A stretch of DNA of 64,000 bases from the NCBI RefSeq assembly GCF_900099785.1, contig NZ_FNDS01000004.1, forward strand, positions 310,001-374,000. Direction: 5' to 3'. The position numbers were made by a program, and so were the translations under genes. Positions 46,644-53,803 of this stretch are shown piece after piece. Numbering within the stretch: position 1 is the first letter of the stretch; every line of letters begins with the position of its first letter. This stretch comes from Pseudomonas panipatensis (GTDB taxonomy: Bacteria > Pseudomonadota > Gammaproteobacteria > Pseudomonadales > Pseudomonadaceae). The notes below the pieces were generated by a model, which made no database searches, was not told where the DNA came from, and saw nothing but the letters and a program-made list of their open reading frames with translations.

Positions 46644-46799
46644 CTTCGGCTCAAATCAACGGGGATTCACCACAACTGGACGACGAAGGCGGCGAAGATC
46701 AGCCGCGCCAAGTCCCTGGCAGCGCCTGAAAGGGGGGCGGATTCAGTGCCCTGACCAGCCCCCTTCGAGAGGGCGCCTGCGCGCGGCGCCCGACGATCG

Positions 46800-47081
46800 C
46801 TAGAAGGTGGCGGCCACCGCTGCCAACAAGGGCGCCGCCTGCTCGTCGGTGAGCGCCGGATAGGCTTCCATCTGCATCAAGTCGCTCCACTCGAGCATCC
46901 ACTGCTGCAGCCGGAGCGGGTCATCGGTTTCCGCCAGGCCGAATCCACCTGAGCGGCCCACGGTATGCCAACGTCCCTTCATGGTCACGCCCGCCGGCGG
47001 TTTCGCACCGGTCTTGAGGAAGCGCGTGATGGCGCTGTTGCGTTTGTCAGTGCTGATCGTCCAACTGATGATGAATAACAT
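46800..47081 (-). CDS. DUF3303 family small protein
   Basis: 93 residues from MLFIISWTISTDKRNSAITRF; the start is set by GGAGGTGGCAG just upstream. Ferredoxin-like dabb-type character (MLFIISWT..., RWHTVGRSGGFGLAETDD, LQQWMLEWSDLMQMEAYP). Function unknown. Confidence 0.85.
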   Translation of the reverse strand: MLFIISWTISTDKRNSAITRFLKTGAKPPAGVTMKGRWHTVGRSGGFGLAETDDPLRLQQWMLEWSDLMQMEAYPALTDEQAAPLLAAVAATF

Positions 47082-47355
47082 CTGCCACCTCCTGCCCAGA
47101 ATGGACAACGAGTGTTCGCGTGCCCGATGCGGCACCGCAGCCATGGCACGCCGGTGTTAGCCAAGCGTTACAGCGAGGGGCTTGGAGCGGTATCTCACCC
47201 TAAGGCATAGCAGCTACCGAGGAGTCGGCGCGGCCGTTCATCCTCGACCGCCCAGCGGATATGTCCGGCTCGCGAGGCAAAAGACCAAGAGCCGGTTTAT
47301 GCCGCGGAGAACGCCGCAGTCGCGCAGAAACAGCGCACACCCGGCCGGAAACGAG

Positions 47356-47381
47356 AAAGCCCGGCGCATTGGCCGGGCTTT
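47356..47381. terminator. Orphan hairpin AAAGCCCGGC / GCCGGGCTTT
   Basis: Perfect 10-bp stem with a 6-nt loop; short T runs on both sides. No gene ends nearby on the plus strand. Confidence 0.5.
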
Positions 47382-47587
47382 GGGATTCAAGTAGGTGGCC
47401 GGCGCTGGTCTCCGGCTTACAAGGTTTTATCAGGCATCTGGCAGAAGAGTCATCAGCTCTCCCACTTCACACGGCATAAGGGACATATCTTGCTTATCTA
47501 ACCGTGTACCCTTGGGAACGTGCCCCACGTCTCCTTGCTATCCACTTGCGCATCAGTCTGCGTTTTCACCTACATTTTCAGCGTAGC

Positions 47588-47617
47588 AAAAAGCCCGACG
47601 CGCGAGCCGGGCTTTTT
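47588..47617 (+). terminator. Orphan rho-independent terminator
   Basis: Perfect 10-bp stem AAAAAGCCCG / CGGGCTTTTT with a 10-nt loop and a T tail; symmetric enough to work on both strands. There is no gene upstream for about 500 bp on the plus strand. Confidence 0.65.
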
Positions 47618-47987
47618 AGATTGTTTTCCTTCTGAGGAACGAGGGACAGGACGGGAAATGACTATCGCCCGTCGTGTACCTGCTAACCCAACGTCGCCGC
47701 GGAACGGAAAGCCAATGCCGCTACAACCTTTCCAGCCACGCTGCGCAACGCCCCTGGTAACGACTGTGCATCCGGCAGCGAGATGAGCGGCGTTCTCGAA
47801 GCTCTCCGCACAGATCCCCATGGCGTCGGCGGCACGCCACTTGGTTCACATCGACGCAACACGGGTACGCAAGCACTCCGGTCGATGGATTCCAGCGGAA
47901 ACCAAGCGCATGGCCAGCCGCCGCAGCAAACGATGGGATTCCCTGAGCAGCGCCAGGATTGGGAACCTGCCTTGCAGGCCTACCCCA

Positions 47988-48069
47988 GAAAAGACAAAAC
48001 CCCTGAAACGCTAAGCATTTCAGGGGTTCTGGCCATATGTAATGGCGGAGAGATAGGGATTTGAACCCT
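47988..48069. repeat. attL: left 82-bp direct repeat of the prophage (displaced tRNA-Ser 3' end and terminator)
   Basis: This stretch is repeated at 59972-60053, exactly 11,984 bp away; the last 39 bp (48031-48069) are identical and the rest differs at about six positions. It contains the last 27 nt of tRNA-Ser on the minus strand, including CCA (48043-48069), and the tRNA terminator hairpin. It is the original host 3' end displaced by integration. Confidence 0.92.
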
Positions 48070-48070
48070 C

Positions 48071-48179
48071 TAGAGCGGCATTTCAAAGCGTTCCAATGCG
48101 TTCTATTGTCTACGCTCTCGTCGTTCCGATGTTGCAAATCGTGCCTTTGCGTTTCGTTGATTTCGACACTTTTTCGACA
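48071..48179. repeat. 109-bp direct repeat, copy 1 (phage left end)
   Basis: About 92% identical to 50081-50189 (offset exactly 2010 bp). It ends in two direct TTTCGACA octamers 3 bp apart (48161-48168 and 48172-48179). This is the phage DNA that directly follows attL. Confidence 0.85.
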
Positions 48180-48357
48180 GATTCAACGGGCAGCAATCGG
48201 CCAAAAGCAGTCACCCCGTGATGGTGGCGTTCAGTATCTATCCCGAACGCTAAATGGTACCTTACATGCAAAATCGCTATCGCAGCCTTCTTTTCTAATT
48301 CGCACGAACAAGCTGAATGCTCTTATGTCTCTGGATCACTAATTGAGTATCAGGGTG

Positions 48358-48363
48358 TATAAT
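48358..48363 (+). promoter_or_regulatory. Extended -10 promoter of the AT-rich cargo gene
   Basis: TATAAT preceded by TG (GGGTGTATAAT), 37 bp before the start codon at 48401; no clear -35 box. The ribosome site AAGG lies at 48391-48394. Confidence 0.5.
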
Positions 48364-48400
48364 AAACTTATGCTTTCAAATAAAAATTTCAAGGTAACTT

Positions 48401-49795
48401 ATGAAGATTAAGCCAGGTGTAAGGTTCACGCTACGCTCGCCGGATGACGAGGGAAGCCTTGACTTCACTACTAGCGTAATTTTATTTAATTCATATACGG
48501 CCTCTAACAAAAAACTTATTCGATCAGCGCTAAACCCCAGCATCCGCAAGAACAAATTGATCCCTAATGAAATAAATGCCTACAACCTCTGCATTCATGA
48601 ATACACACATTATCTCGACTTGACAACCACAGCGTGGGGGATGGAGTTTCTCTACCGTAGGAGTGTCGCGCTTTCGAAAATTATTGCTCAGGGGAAATCG
48701 GCCCTTTCAGTCGCCATGCTGAACGCTGCAGAAATTAAGATGCATAATGATTTCAATCGTGTGCATCGCCAGGTAAGGCTGGGGGATTTGGTGACAAAGC
48801 ACGGACTCACCTACTCAGAAAGGCATGGCACAGTCATCATTGTACACTTGTACATAAATGATACTCTTGTTGCTGAAACATCTATCAGCATGCTCTCAAT
48901 ACTCGAAGCCAATGCGGTTGCCCATGAGTATGAGGGAGAATATAAATGGGTAGCCTGCACGAAAGGGGGGGTAGATAATATTCAGCACGGCAGGATAGAT
49001 GCGAAGTTTACGCAGTTGCTCGAAGATAGCAGCAGGCTTGAATACAATATCATCCATATTCTTGTTGCAATTCATTTTCCGACGCAATCCCTCCGCCACA
49101 GGCTTAAAGTGGTTGCTACGCTCTGCCGCATAGCGCTGAACATGTCGAGTATGGACTTGGCCATATTCGCAAACATAATCAGTGACAGAATTTTGAACCA
49201 GTATTTAGGTGACGCGCTTTGCAACGACCTGTGTCGAGGGATGTCGCGACAGGTGGTGGCCTTCTATCTCGTGCTTATGCTTTATGAGTACATTGAAGAG
49301 ATTGGCTTGACTACGGAGTTAGTCGCTCAAAATATTGATGAATCCCTTCCCCAGTTAGTTGATGCAATGCTGTCACATCGAGGATTTGAGAGCCCACCAT
49401 CTCAGGCAATTAGCGATCTTGAGTTTGACACTTATTTAAAACTCCTGAGGCAGAAGCGCGGCAAGTTCATACTGCCCGGCACGTTAAGGGCCGCAGCTTT
49501 CAATAGAAAGCTCCTTGGCACTGAGTGCTTTACTAGTAGAGCATTTCGGAGACTTAAGCTGCCAGACATTATTCTTGATGATCACTCTAAAATTCGTGCG
49601 CCGTCTCGAATAAGAGCTAATGTAGTGTCTCACTGGGAAAATATGTATGATGAATGTAGCGAGCTTGATTATTTGGCACAAGACCCTGATGTCATGAAGA
49701 AATTTCACATGCCGCCAGGCGCGAATGGCCCGATGCAGCTGCGACGTGAAATTCATTTGAGGCGGCTTATGAATATGGAGTTCGATGAGCCATAA
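48401..49795 (+). CDS. AT-rich cargo protein with HEYTH metallopeptidase-like motif
   Basis: 464 residues, no recognised family. Visible: HEYTHYLD at residues 66-73 (zinc-peptidase HExxH pattern), and about 100 residues later LEANAVAHEYE (Glu169 could be the third zinc ligand, as in gluzincins). A largely helical remainder follows (for example RHRLKVVATLCRIALNMSS, AFYLVLMLYEYIEEIG). There is no signal peptide, so it is cytoplasmic. Base composition and codon use (many AT-ending codons) differ strongly from all neighbours, indicating recent transfer. The gene stands alone with its own promoter between two copies of a 109-bp phage-end repeat, in a typical inovirus cargo position. A defence or fitness role is inference. 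Confidence 0.8.
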   Translation: MKIKPGVRFTLRSPDDEGSLDFTTSVILFNSYTASNKKLIRSALNPSIRKNKLIPNEINAYNLCIHEYTHYLDLTTTAWGMEFLYRRSVALSKIIAQGKSALSVAMLNAAEIKMHNDFNRVHRQVRLGDLVTKHGLTYSERHGTVIIVHLYINDTLVAETSISMLSILEANAVAHEYEGEYKWVACTKGGVDNIQHGRIDAKFTQLLEDSSRLEYNIIHILVAIHFPTQSLRHRLKVVATLCRIALNMSSMDLAIFANIISDRILNQYLGDALCNDLCRGMSRQVVAFYLVLMLYEYIEEIGLTTELVAQNIDESLPQLVDAMLSHRGFESPPSQAISDLEFDTYLKLLRQKRGKFILPGTLRAAAFNRKLLGTECFTSRAFRRLKLPDIILDDHSKIRAPSRIRANVVSHWENMYDECSELDYLAQDPDVMKKFHMPPGANGPMQLRREIHLRRLMNMEFDEP

Positions 49796-50080
49796 TCTCA
49801 TCACGCTCTCCATGGCCTGAAGGCTACCTTCCTTGTCTACTGGTAGTGCACTGCATGCTCAGATCAGCGGTTGCTTTCGGATGTGGTAAGGCGCATGCGC
49901 AACCGTCGTAATAGAGGGTAAGTGCTTCGAGGCGAGTGGAAAACCTACCCTCAAGCTTAGACGCCGCTCGACGTCTCCTCCGGCCCAGCATCCCAAACGC
50001 GAATTGACCACTATTGGCCGCTTCCTGCCTGTCGTGACTAGCCGCCCCGGGTCGAAAGCCGCCCTTTCATAACTAGGGAA
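49796..50080. other. Spacer between cargo gene and second repeat copy
   Basis: No gene seen. GC content rises again in this stretch. It looks like assorted intergenic remnants (for example TTGACCACTATTGGCCGC, reminiscent of common Pseudomonas intergenic repeats). Confidence 0.4.
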
Positions 50081-50189
50081 TCGAGGGGCATTTCAAAGCG
50101 TACCAATACGTCCTATTGTCTACGCTCTCGTCGTTCCGACGCTGCGAATCGTGCCTTTGCGTTTCGTTGATTTCGACACTTTTTCGACA
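50081..50189. repeat. 109-bp direct repeat, copy 2
   Basis: Second copy of the 48071-48179 element with about eight differences, again ending in paired TTTCGACA octamers (50171-50178 and 50182-50189). The tRNA-Ser 3' fragment that precedes copy 1 is absent here. Confidence 0.85.
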
Positions 50190-50203
50190 TGGGCTCGAAG
50201 CGT

Positions 50204-50491
50204 TTACAGGTAGAAAAGCGCGAGAGCTATACCGCATGTAGCTGCGCCGCAGATGAATCCAAGCGCGAAGGTCTTCTTCGTCCTTGCTCTGATTGCCATT
50301 TCATAGCGTGCAGCTAATACAGCGTGCGCTGGCGGTACGTTGTTGGCTTTTGCTACGTCTTCGGGGGTGGTGGACCAGTGAGCCTTGTTCGGGCGTCTCG
50401 TGCCATTTCCGCTTCCGCTGTCGTTCTTTGGCGGCAAGCCATCACGTTTGCGGCTTTCATCCCTGAACCACTCCCTGTCCATTAATCCCAT
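50204..50491 (-). CDS. Inovirus small membrane protein, unknown
   Basis: 95 residues: a charged N-terminus (MGLMDREWFRDESRKRDGLPP), a middle segment with TPEDVAKANNVPPAHAVLAARYEMA and one C-terminal membrane helix (FALGFICGAATCGIALALFYL). Downstream gene of the minus-strand block behind the repressor. Possible superinfection or envelope function; not recognised. Confidence 0.65.
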   Translation of the reverse strand: MGLMDREWFRDESRKRDGLPPKNDSGSGNGTRRPNKAHWSTTPEDVAKANNVPPAHAVLAARYEMAIRARTKKTFALGFICGAATCGIALALFYL

Positions 50492-50519
50492 CTGTCGTTC
50501 CTTGGCGTTCCGCCCTTAA

Positions 50520-51092
50520 CTACCATGTTTTCTCCAAGCGCCCCTCTGTGCAGGCTTTCACTTCGTTATCCACGACGTTACCAGGCTTCATGCACTCTTT
50601 GAGGCTTCGGACAATATTGGTATTACCGATTTGGTCGCGTTGTTCGATTCTTGCCTGTTGTTTCAGGGCTGCCCGTGCACCATCGCCCATAGGTCCATCA
50701 GTACCGGCCATGAACTCGAGGCCGGTTTGGCTGACTGCATGACTAAAAGCCTTCGCGGCTGGCTGGAGAGCCTCTGCGGCTTGCGTGGCGATTGGCTTTG
50801 CTGGTGGCTGGTATCGAGGCGTGGGATCTTGCGCAGGGGGTGGAGTGGATTCCTGCATGGGAGGGTTCAGGCTACGGGCTAGGTATTCGAGGGCTGCTTT
50901 GGCGCGTTGTTCTTGAAGGTAGTCGTAGTAGATCTTCCCGCCCCAAATACCTACCACGATGATGATGGCGCCCAAGATGATGGCGTGACTGATGTCCAGG
51001 GGCTGCGCCCGACGGCGTTGGGCAAAGTGCCGCTCGCGTTCAGCGACTTCCTCATCCATGTCGAATTTCAAGTTTTTCAGCTGCTCATCCAT
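50520..51092 (-). CDS. Inovirus single-pass membrane protein, unknown
   Basis: 190 residues from MDEQLKNLKFDMDEEV (AGGAG 8 nt upstream; two earlier in-frame ATGs lie too close to it). Cytosolic acidic N-terminus, one membrane helix (AIILGAIIIVVGIWGGKIYYDYL), then a Pro/Ala-rich periplasmic part with two Cys (LKECMKPGN...VKACTEG). The TonB-like bitopic build suggests an envelope-acting, possibly superinfection-immunity, role (inference). Confidence 0.68.
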   Translation of the reverse strand: MDEQLKNLKFDMDEEVAERERHFAQRRRAQPLDISHAIILGAIIIVVGIWGGKIYYDYLQEQRAKAALEYLARSLNPPMQESTPPPAQDPTPRYQPPAKPIATQAAEALQPAAKAFSHAVSQTGLEFMAGTDGPMGDGARAALKQQARIEQRDQIGNTNIVRSLKECMKPGNVVDNEVKACTEGRLEKTW

Positions 51093-51143
51093 TTGCATTT
51101 CTCCTACGGGCATACCATCGCCTAGCTGCTTCTTGAGTGATCG

Positions 51144-51410
51144 CTATCCCGCGTTTTGAGTTGGCAAGTTTGATTGCGCTGCGTCGTAGTCAGGGCTGGT
51201 CTGACCTATCTCTGGTGCTGTATTTCCGCTGGCCAGCCAGAGTGCGTACTGAGGATAGATTTTCACCAACACGTCGATTTCTTCCGTGCTTACTCGGATG
51301 GCTCCCTTGCTAACGCTCTTCCAGCGCTCGTAGTCGCCTCCGTGAAGGCTGACCTTCTTTGGGCCGATCTTCTTGATTAATAGCCTTGCTCTATCGGCTG
51401 TCGTGCTCAT
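51144..51410 (-). CDS. Putative phage repressor (HTH)
   Basis: 88 residues. Helix-turn-helix character in KKVSLHGGDYERWKSVSKGAIRVSTEEIDVLVKIYPQYALWLASGNTAPE; the YALWLASG segment is typical for small phage XRE-like repressors. It is divergent from the excisionase gene across an AT-rich 85-bp region carrying GAAATAATT repeats, so it probably holds the lytic promoter shut. Confidence 0.72.
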   Translation of the reverse strand: MSTTADRARLLIKKIGPKKVSLHGGDYERWKSVSKGAIRVSTEEIDVLVKIYPQYALWLASGNTAPEIGQTSPDYDAAQSNLPTQNAG

Positions 51411-51413
51411 ATA

Positions 51414-51484
51414 GAAAATAATTCCAGGGAAATAGTTGCCCCAAGCTGTCTTATAGGGAAATAATTTCTCCGAGCAATTATTTC
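51414..51484. promoter_or_regulatory. Operator repeats between repressor and excisionase genes
   Basis: Four related sites: GAAAATAATT (51414-51423), GGAAATAGTT (51428-51437), GAAATAATT (51458-51466) and its exact inverse AATTATTTC (51476-51484); the last two form a 9-bp dyad with 9-nt spacing. The stretch is AT-rich and contains the divergent promoters. Confidence 0.65.
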
Positions 51485-51495
51485 TCTAGCCGCTC

Positions 51496-51744
51496 ATGGC
51501 TAATGAAACGAATAGTGACGGAACGAGCATGGAACTGGAAGAGCTGAACCCCAGCGCCCTTGTAGGGCCACAACAGGATGTCGAACCCATCGAGAAGTGG
51601 GCGGAGCGCAACGGCGTCACTTTCGGCACCGCCCGCGCCTGGGTTTACCGGGGCGTCCTCCCGTCCGTAAAGCTCGGCAAGTTGCGCATGGTGAACAGCG
51701 CACTGCTCCGCACTTGGTTGCTGGAGCAGGAGTGGACCGCATGA
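51496..51744 (+). CDS. Excisionase-like MerR-type HTH protein (XisF-like)
   Basis: 82 residues. C-terminal helix-turn-helix: IEKWAERNGVTFGTARAWVYRGVLPSVKLGKLRMVNSALLRTWLL, of the AlpA/excisionase type. First gene rightward from the operator region. In Pf4 the corresponding protein (XisF4) drives excision and replication-gene expression; the same role is inferred. It overlaps the next start by 4 bp. Confidence 0.78.
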   Translation: MANETNSDGTSMELEELNPSALVGPQQDVEPIEKWAERNGVTFGTARAWVYRGVLPSVKLGKLRMVNSALLRTWLLEQEWTA

Positions 51745-52235
51745 GCCGCACTGACTCGCAATTCAAGCTCCGCATGCCTCCAGCGCTTCGCACTCAGGTA
51801 GAGCAAGCCGCCGAGGCTTCCCTCCGCTCCCTGAACGCTGAGCTGGTCTTCCGCCTTCAACAGAGCTTCGCTGGGGAGGTACCCGCCGATGCTGTCGAGC
51901 AAGTACCTGCATCAACCACATTCCGAGGCCTGCAACTGCTCTGTCTGCTGGTCCCGTCGCGAACTGGCCAAGCCCGCTCTCTCCCAGTCCACACCCTGCA
52001 CCGAGTGCCGCCCTACGCGGGTCTTCACGGTCGTTACTACGATGGCGCTCGTTCGGGGTGTGTGGCGCTCGATCCACTCAACGTACCGGGTGGAACCGGG
52101 CTTTACCTGCGCGAAACACATGCCCGCGCGCCGTCCGCCGCAGTACTGGTACGAGTGCGCGAACATCGGCAAGCCAGTGCCTTTCGTGCCGATCCGCGAA
52201 CCCTTCGAGCTGGAGGCCTGAGCCATGCCCACTGA
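51741..52235 (+). CDS. Arc-like DNA-binding protein (reading frame extended into next gene)
   Basis: The first 45 or so residues (MSRTDSQFKLRMPPALRTQVEQAAEASLRSLNAELVFRLQQSF) are a ribbon-helix-helix Arc domain. After about residue 60 the frame has no family resemblance and overlaps the well-supported zinc-cluster gene at 51889 in another frame, so the natural stop has probably been lost or shifted. The formal stop is at 52235. Likely a phage transcription factor. Confidence 0.6.
   Translation: MSRTDSQFKLRMPPALRTQVEQAAEASLRSLNAELVFRLQQSFAGEVPADAVEQVPASTTFRGLQLLCLLVPSRTGQARSLPVHTLHRVPPYAGLHGRYYDGARSGCVALDPLNVPGGTGLYLRETHARAPSAAVLVRVREHRQASAFRADPRTLRAGGLSHAH
51889..52221 (+). CDS. Inovirus protein with four-Cys cluster
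   Basis: 110 residues: SEACNCSVCWSRRELA and STPCTECRPTRVF give a CxC-x2-C ... C-x2-C pattern that could bind zinc. Third-position GC bias supports this frame over the overlapping Arc frame. Located between Arc and a membrane protein in the early block; possibly a replication or transcription accessory factor. Confidence 0.65.
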   Translation: MLSSKYLHQPHSEACNCSVCWSRRELAKPALSQSTPCTECRPTRVFTVVTTMALVRGVWRSIHSTYRVEPGFTCAKHMPARRPPQYWYECANIGKPVPFVPIREPFELEA

Positions 52236-52455
52236 CGCGCTCACCTTCATCGCCGGTTGGCTGTTCTTCCTCTTCATCTGCGTCGGCCTGCCGCTGATCT
52301 GCGTGGCCCATGAGATTTCGCTTTGGGCTGACCGCCACAACTGCACCCAGGCCAAGCCGGTCCAGGGCCGCCGCCCCGGCTTGTCCGAACGCGCTTTCCC
52401 GTTCGGACAAACGGAGCGCCGGGCGAAGCGCACCCTTGACCGCGCCCCGCCCTGA
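52225..52455 (+). CDS. Inovirus small membrane protein
   Basis: 76 residues with one N-terminal membrane helix (ALTFIAGWLFFLFICVGLPLICVAHEI) and a basic cytosolic tail (RRPGLSERAF...RRAKRTLDRAPP). It starts 3 bp after the previous stop. Function unknown. Confidence 0.65.
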   Translation: MPTDALTFIAGWLFFLFICVGLPLICVAHEISLWADRHNCTQAKPVQGRRPGLSERAFPFGQTERRAKRTLDRAPP

Positions 52456-52682
52456 ATAGCCTCCGCTCGGGAGTGAGGGGCAGCTTCACCGCCCCGCGCT
52501 CCTGAGCCCTCGGCGGCGAGAGCGGGATGACAAGGGCAGAGCCCTTGGTGTTTACCCCACTCGCCACCCGCACCACCGCAAAAACCGAGCACCACCCCAC
52601 CCGCTGAAAGACGGCCACCAATGCGCCCAATTTGCAGCAGCGGGCCAACTCATGCCCGAAAAAGGCAAAAGGAGAACGACCA

Positions 52683-53102
52683 ATGAACATGTTTGCATCC
52701 GCTGGCGGCGTTGTTGAGCTGTGGGTCACCAAGACCGACCACTACACCTCCAAGACCACGGGCGAGATTTACGCCACCGTCCAGTCGATCGCCCCGATCC
52801 CCGAAGGCGCTCGCGGCAACGCCAAGGGCTTCGAGATCAGCGAGTACAGCATCGAGCCGACCCTGCTCGACGGCATCGTCTTCCAGGGCGAGCCGCTGCT
52901 GTGCAAGTTCGCCAGCGTCGTCCGCCCGACCAAGGACCGCTTCGGCAACATCACCAATACGCAGGTGCTCGTCGAACTGCTGAGCGTGGGCAAAGAGGTG
53001 TACGCCACCGCTCCGGTCAGTCGCCCGGCACCGAGCCAGCCCGCCGCCCGCCAAGCCCAACAACCCGCCCAGGACAAGCCGGCCGATCCGGCCAAGTCCT
53101 GA
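52683..53102 (+). CDS. Putative single-stranded DNA-binding protein (gV-like)
   Basis: 139 residues from [13 protein letters not shown]; the strong ribosome site AAAAGGAGAACGACC fixes the start. A beta-rich N-terminal 100 residues ([55 protein letters not shown]) and a Pro/Ala/Gln tail ([19 protein letters not shown]) resemble phage ssDNA-binding proteins with a flexible end. Pf1 has a 144-residue protein at this place. It would coat the viral strand before packaging. Confidence 0.6.
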   Translation: MNMFASAGGVVELWVTKTDHYTSKTTGEIYATVQSIAPIPEGARGNAKGFEISEYSIEPTLLDGIVFQGEPLLCKFASVVRPTKDRFGNITNTQVLVELLSVGKEVYATAPVSRPAPSQPAARQAQQPAQDKPADPAKS

Positions 53103-53117
53103 GTCTAGGAGGGCGCC

Positions 53118-53204
53118 ATGTATCGCTACCTGACCCTCTTCGCCGTTGGACTCGCCACGGGCTACGTCTGGGGCTGGGCTGACGGTATGGCGCGCCTCCT
53201 GTGA
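53118..53204 (+). CDS. 28-residue membrane protein (minor coat-like)
   Basis: [20 protein letters not shown] then ADGMARLL: one hydrophobic helix, preceded by a strong ribosome site (TAGGAGGGC). The stop overlaps the next start (GTGA). Its size and location fit pVII/pIX-type minor coat proteins. Confidence 0.6.
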   Translation: MYRYLTLFAVGLATGYVWGWADGMARLL

Positions 53205-53416
53205 ATTTCCTCGCCTGTGACGGTGCCTGGGCTGTGAACGCAGACGGCGCGGCCATCTGCACCGGCACCTTGCACACCTACACGAGCGAGGAAATGCAGA
53301 GCCAGCTCGGCTCTGCACTCACCTGGGAACAGGTGGACGAACTGCGCGGCGAAGTGCTCGGCCTCTTCTGCATCGCGTTCGGCTTCCTGGTCCTGAAACG
53401 ACTCCTGAAGCAATGA
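53201..53416 (+). CDS. Inovirus small membrane protein (GTG start)
   Basis: 71 residues: a short N-terminal part with two Cys ([21 protein letters not shown]), an acidic middle (SEEMQSQLG...[10 protein letters not shown]) and a C-terminal membrane helix ([20 protein letters not shown]). The GTG start overlaps the upstream stop and its own stop overlaps the ATG frame of the coat gene. Probable minor virion or assembly protein. Confidence 0.65.
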   Translation: MNFLACDGAWAVNADGAAICTGTLHTYTSEEMQSQLGSALTWEQVDELRGEVLGLFCIAFGFLVLKRLLKQ

Positions 53417-53427
53417 GGAAACTCGCC

Positions 53428-53658
53428 ATGAAACAACTGAAAACCCACCTGCAAAACCGCGCCTTCGCGTTCGGTCGTAAGGCCGCCGCTGTCAGTGCGC
53501 TGTCCCTCGGCGTCGTCGGCGTCTCCATGGCCGATGTGCCGGCCAGTGCCACCACCGCGCTGACCACCGCGGGCACCGACACCAACACCATCGGCTGGGC
53601 CGTGTTCGCCGTGCTGGTCGCCGCCGCGGCCTTCAAGTACATGCGCCGCGCCCTGTAA
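53428..53658 (+). CDS. Major coat protein (pVIII/CoaB-like)
   Basis: 76 residues from MKQLKTHLQNRAF (GAGGAAACTCGCC upstream). Long basic signal peptide to VSMA, giving a mature chain of about 41 residues: small N-terminal part (DVPASATTALTTAGTD), one membrane helix (IGWAVFAVLVAAAAFKY) and a basic end (MRRAL) that would contact the viral DNA, the classic inovirus coat layout. A strong terminator follows, as is usual for boosting coat mRNA over the downstream genes. Confidence 0.9.
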   Translation: MKQLKTHLQNRAFAFGRKAAAVSALSLGVVGVSMADVPASATTALTTAGTDTNTIGWAVFAVLVAAAAFKYMRRAL

Positions 53659-53687
53659 CCCCCACCCGGCCTCACAGCCGAAGCACC

Positions 53688-53717
53688 GAACCCCGCTCCG
53701 GCGGGGTTCTTTTTTCT
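53688..53717 (+). terminator. Strong terminator after the coat gene
   Basis: GAACCCCGC / GCGGGGTTC stem with a TCCG loop followed by six T residues. It separates the abundant coat message from pIII and later genes. Confidence 0.92.
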
Positions 53718-53729
53718 GGAGACACGCTC

Positions 53730-53801
53730 ATGACCGTTCAATGGTTCGTCCTCATCGTCACCACCCTGGCGTTTGCCGTGGTGCTGTTCGGGCGGGTGTG
53801 A
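53730..53801 (+). CDS. 23-residue membrane peptide
   Basis: MTVQWFVLIVTTLAFAVVLF then GRV: almost entirely one membrane helix. Located between the terminator and the pIII gene, ending 2 bp before its start; preceded by GGAGACACGCTC. A tiny coat-like (pIX/pVII type) protein is plausible. Confidence 0.55.
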   Translation: MTVQWFVLIVTTLAFAVVLFGRV

Positions 53802-53803
53802 TC

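Larger units (their letters stand above)
47082..47987. other. Gene-free 0.9-kb interval with two orphan terminators
   Basis: No convincing gene. Two separate hairpins with AAAGCCCGG-type stems (47356-47381 and 47588-47617) stand without an annotated gene before them, suggesting short non-coding transcripts or remnants of lost genes. The interval ends at the prophage attL repeat. Confidence 0.5.

Noticed and set aside
48043-48069. Second tRNA-Ser gene at the left prophage border
   Set aside because: Only the last 27 nt of the tRNA are present; it is the attL fragment, not a gene.
48071-50189. Insertion sequence or transposon bounded by the 109-bp repeats
   Set aside because: Repeats are direct and belong to the phage end, there are no terminal inverted repeats, and no transposase is encoded between them.
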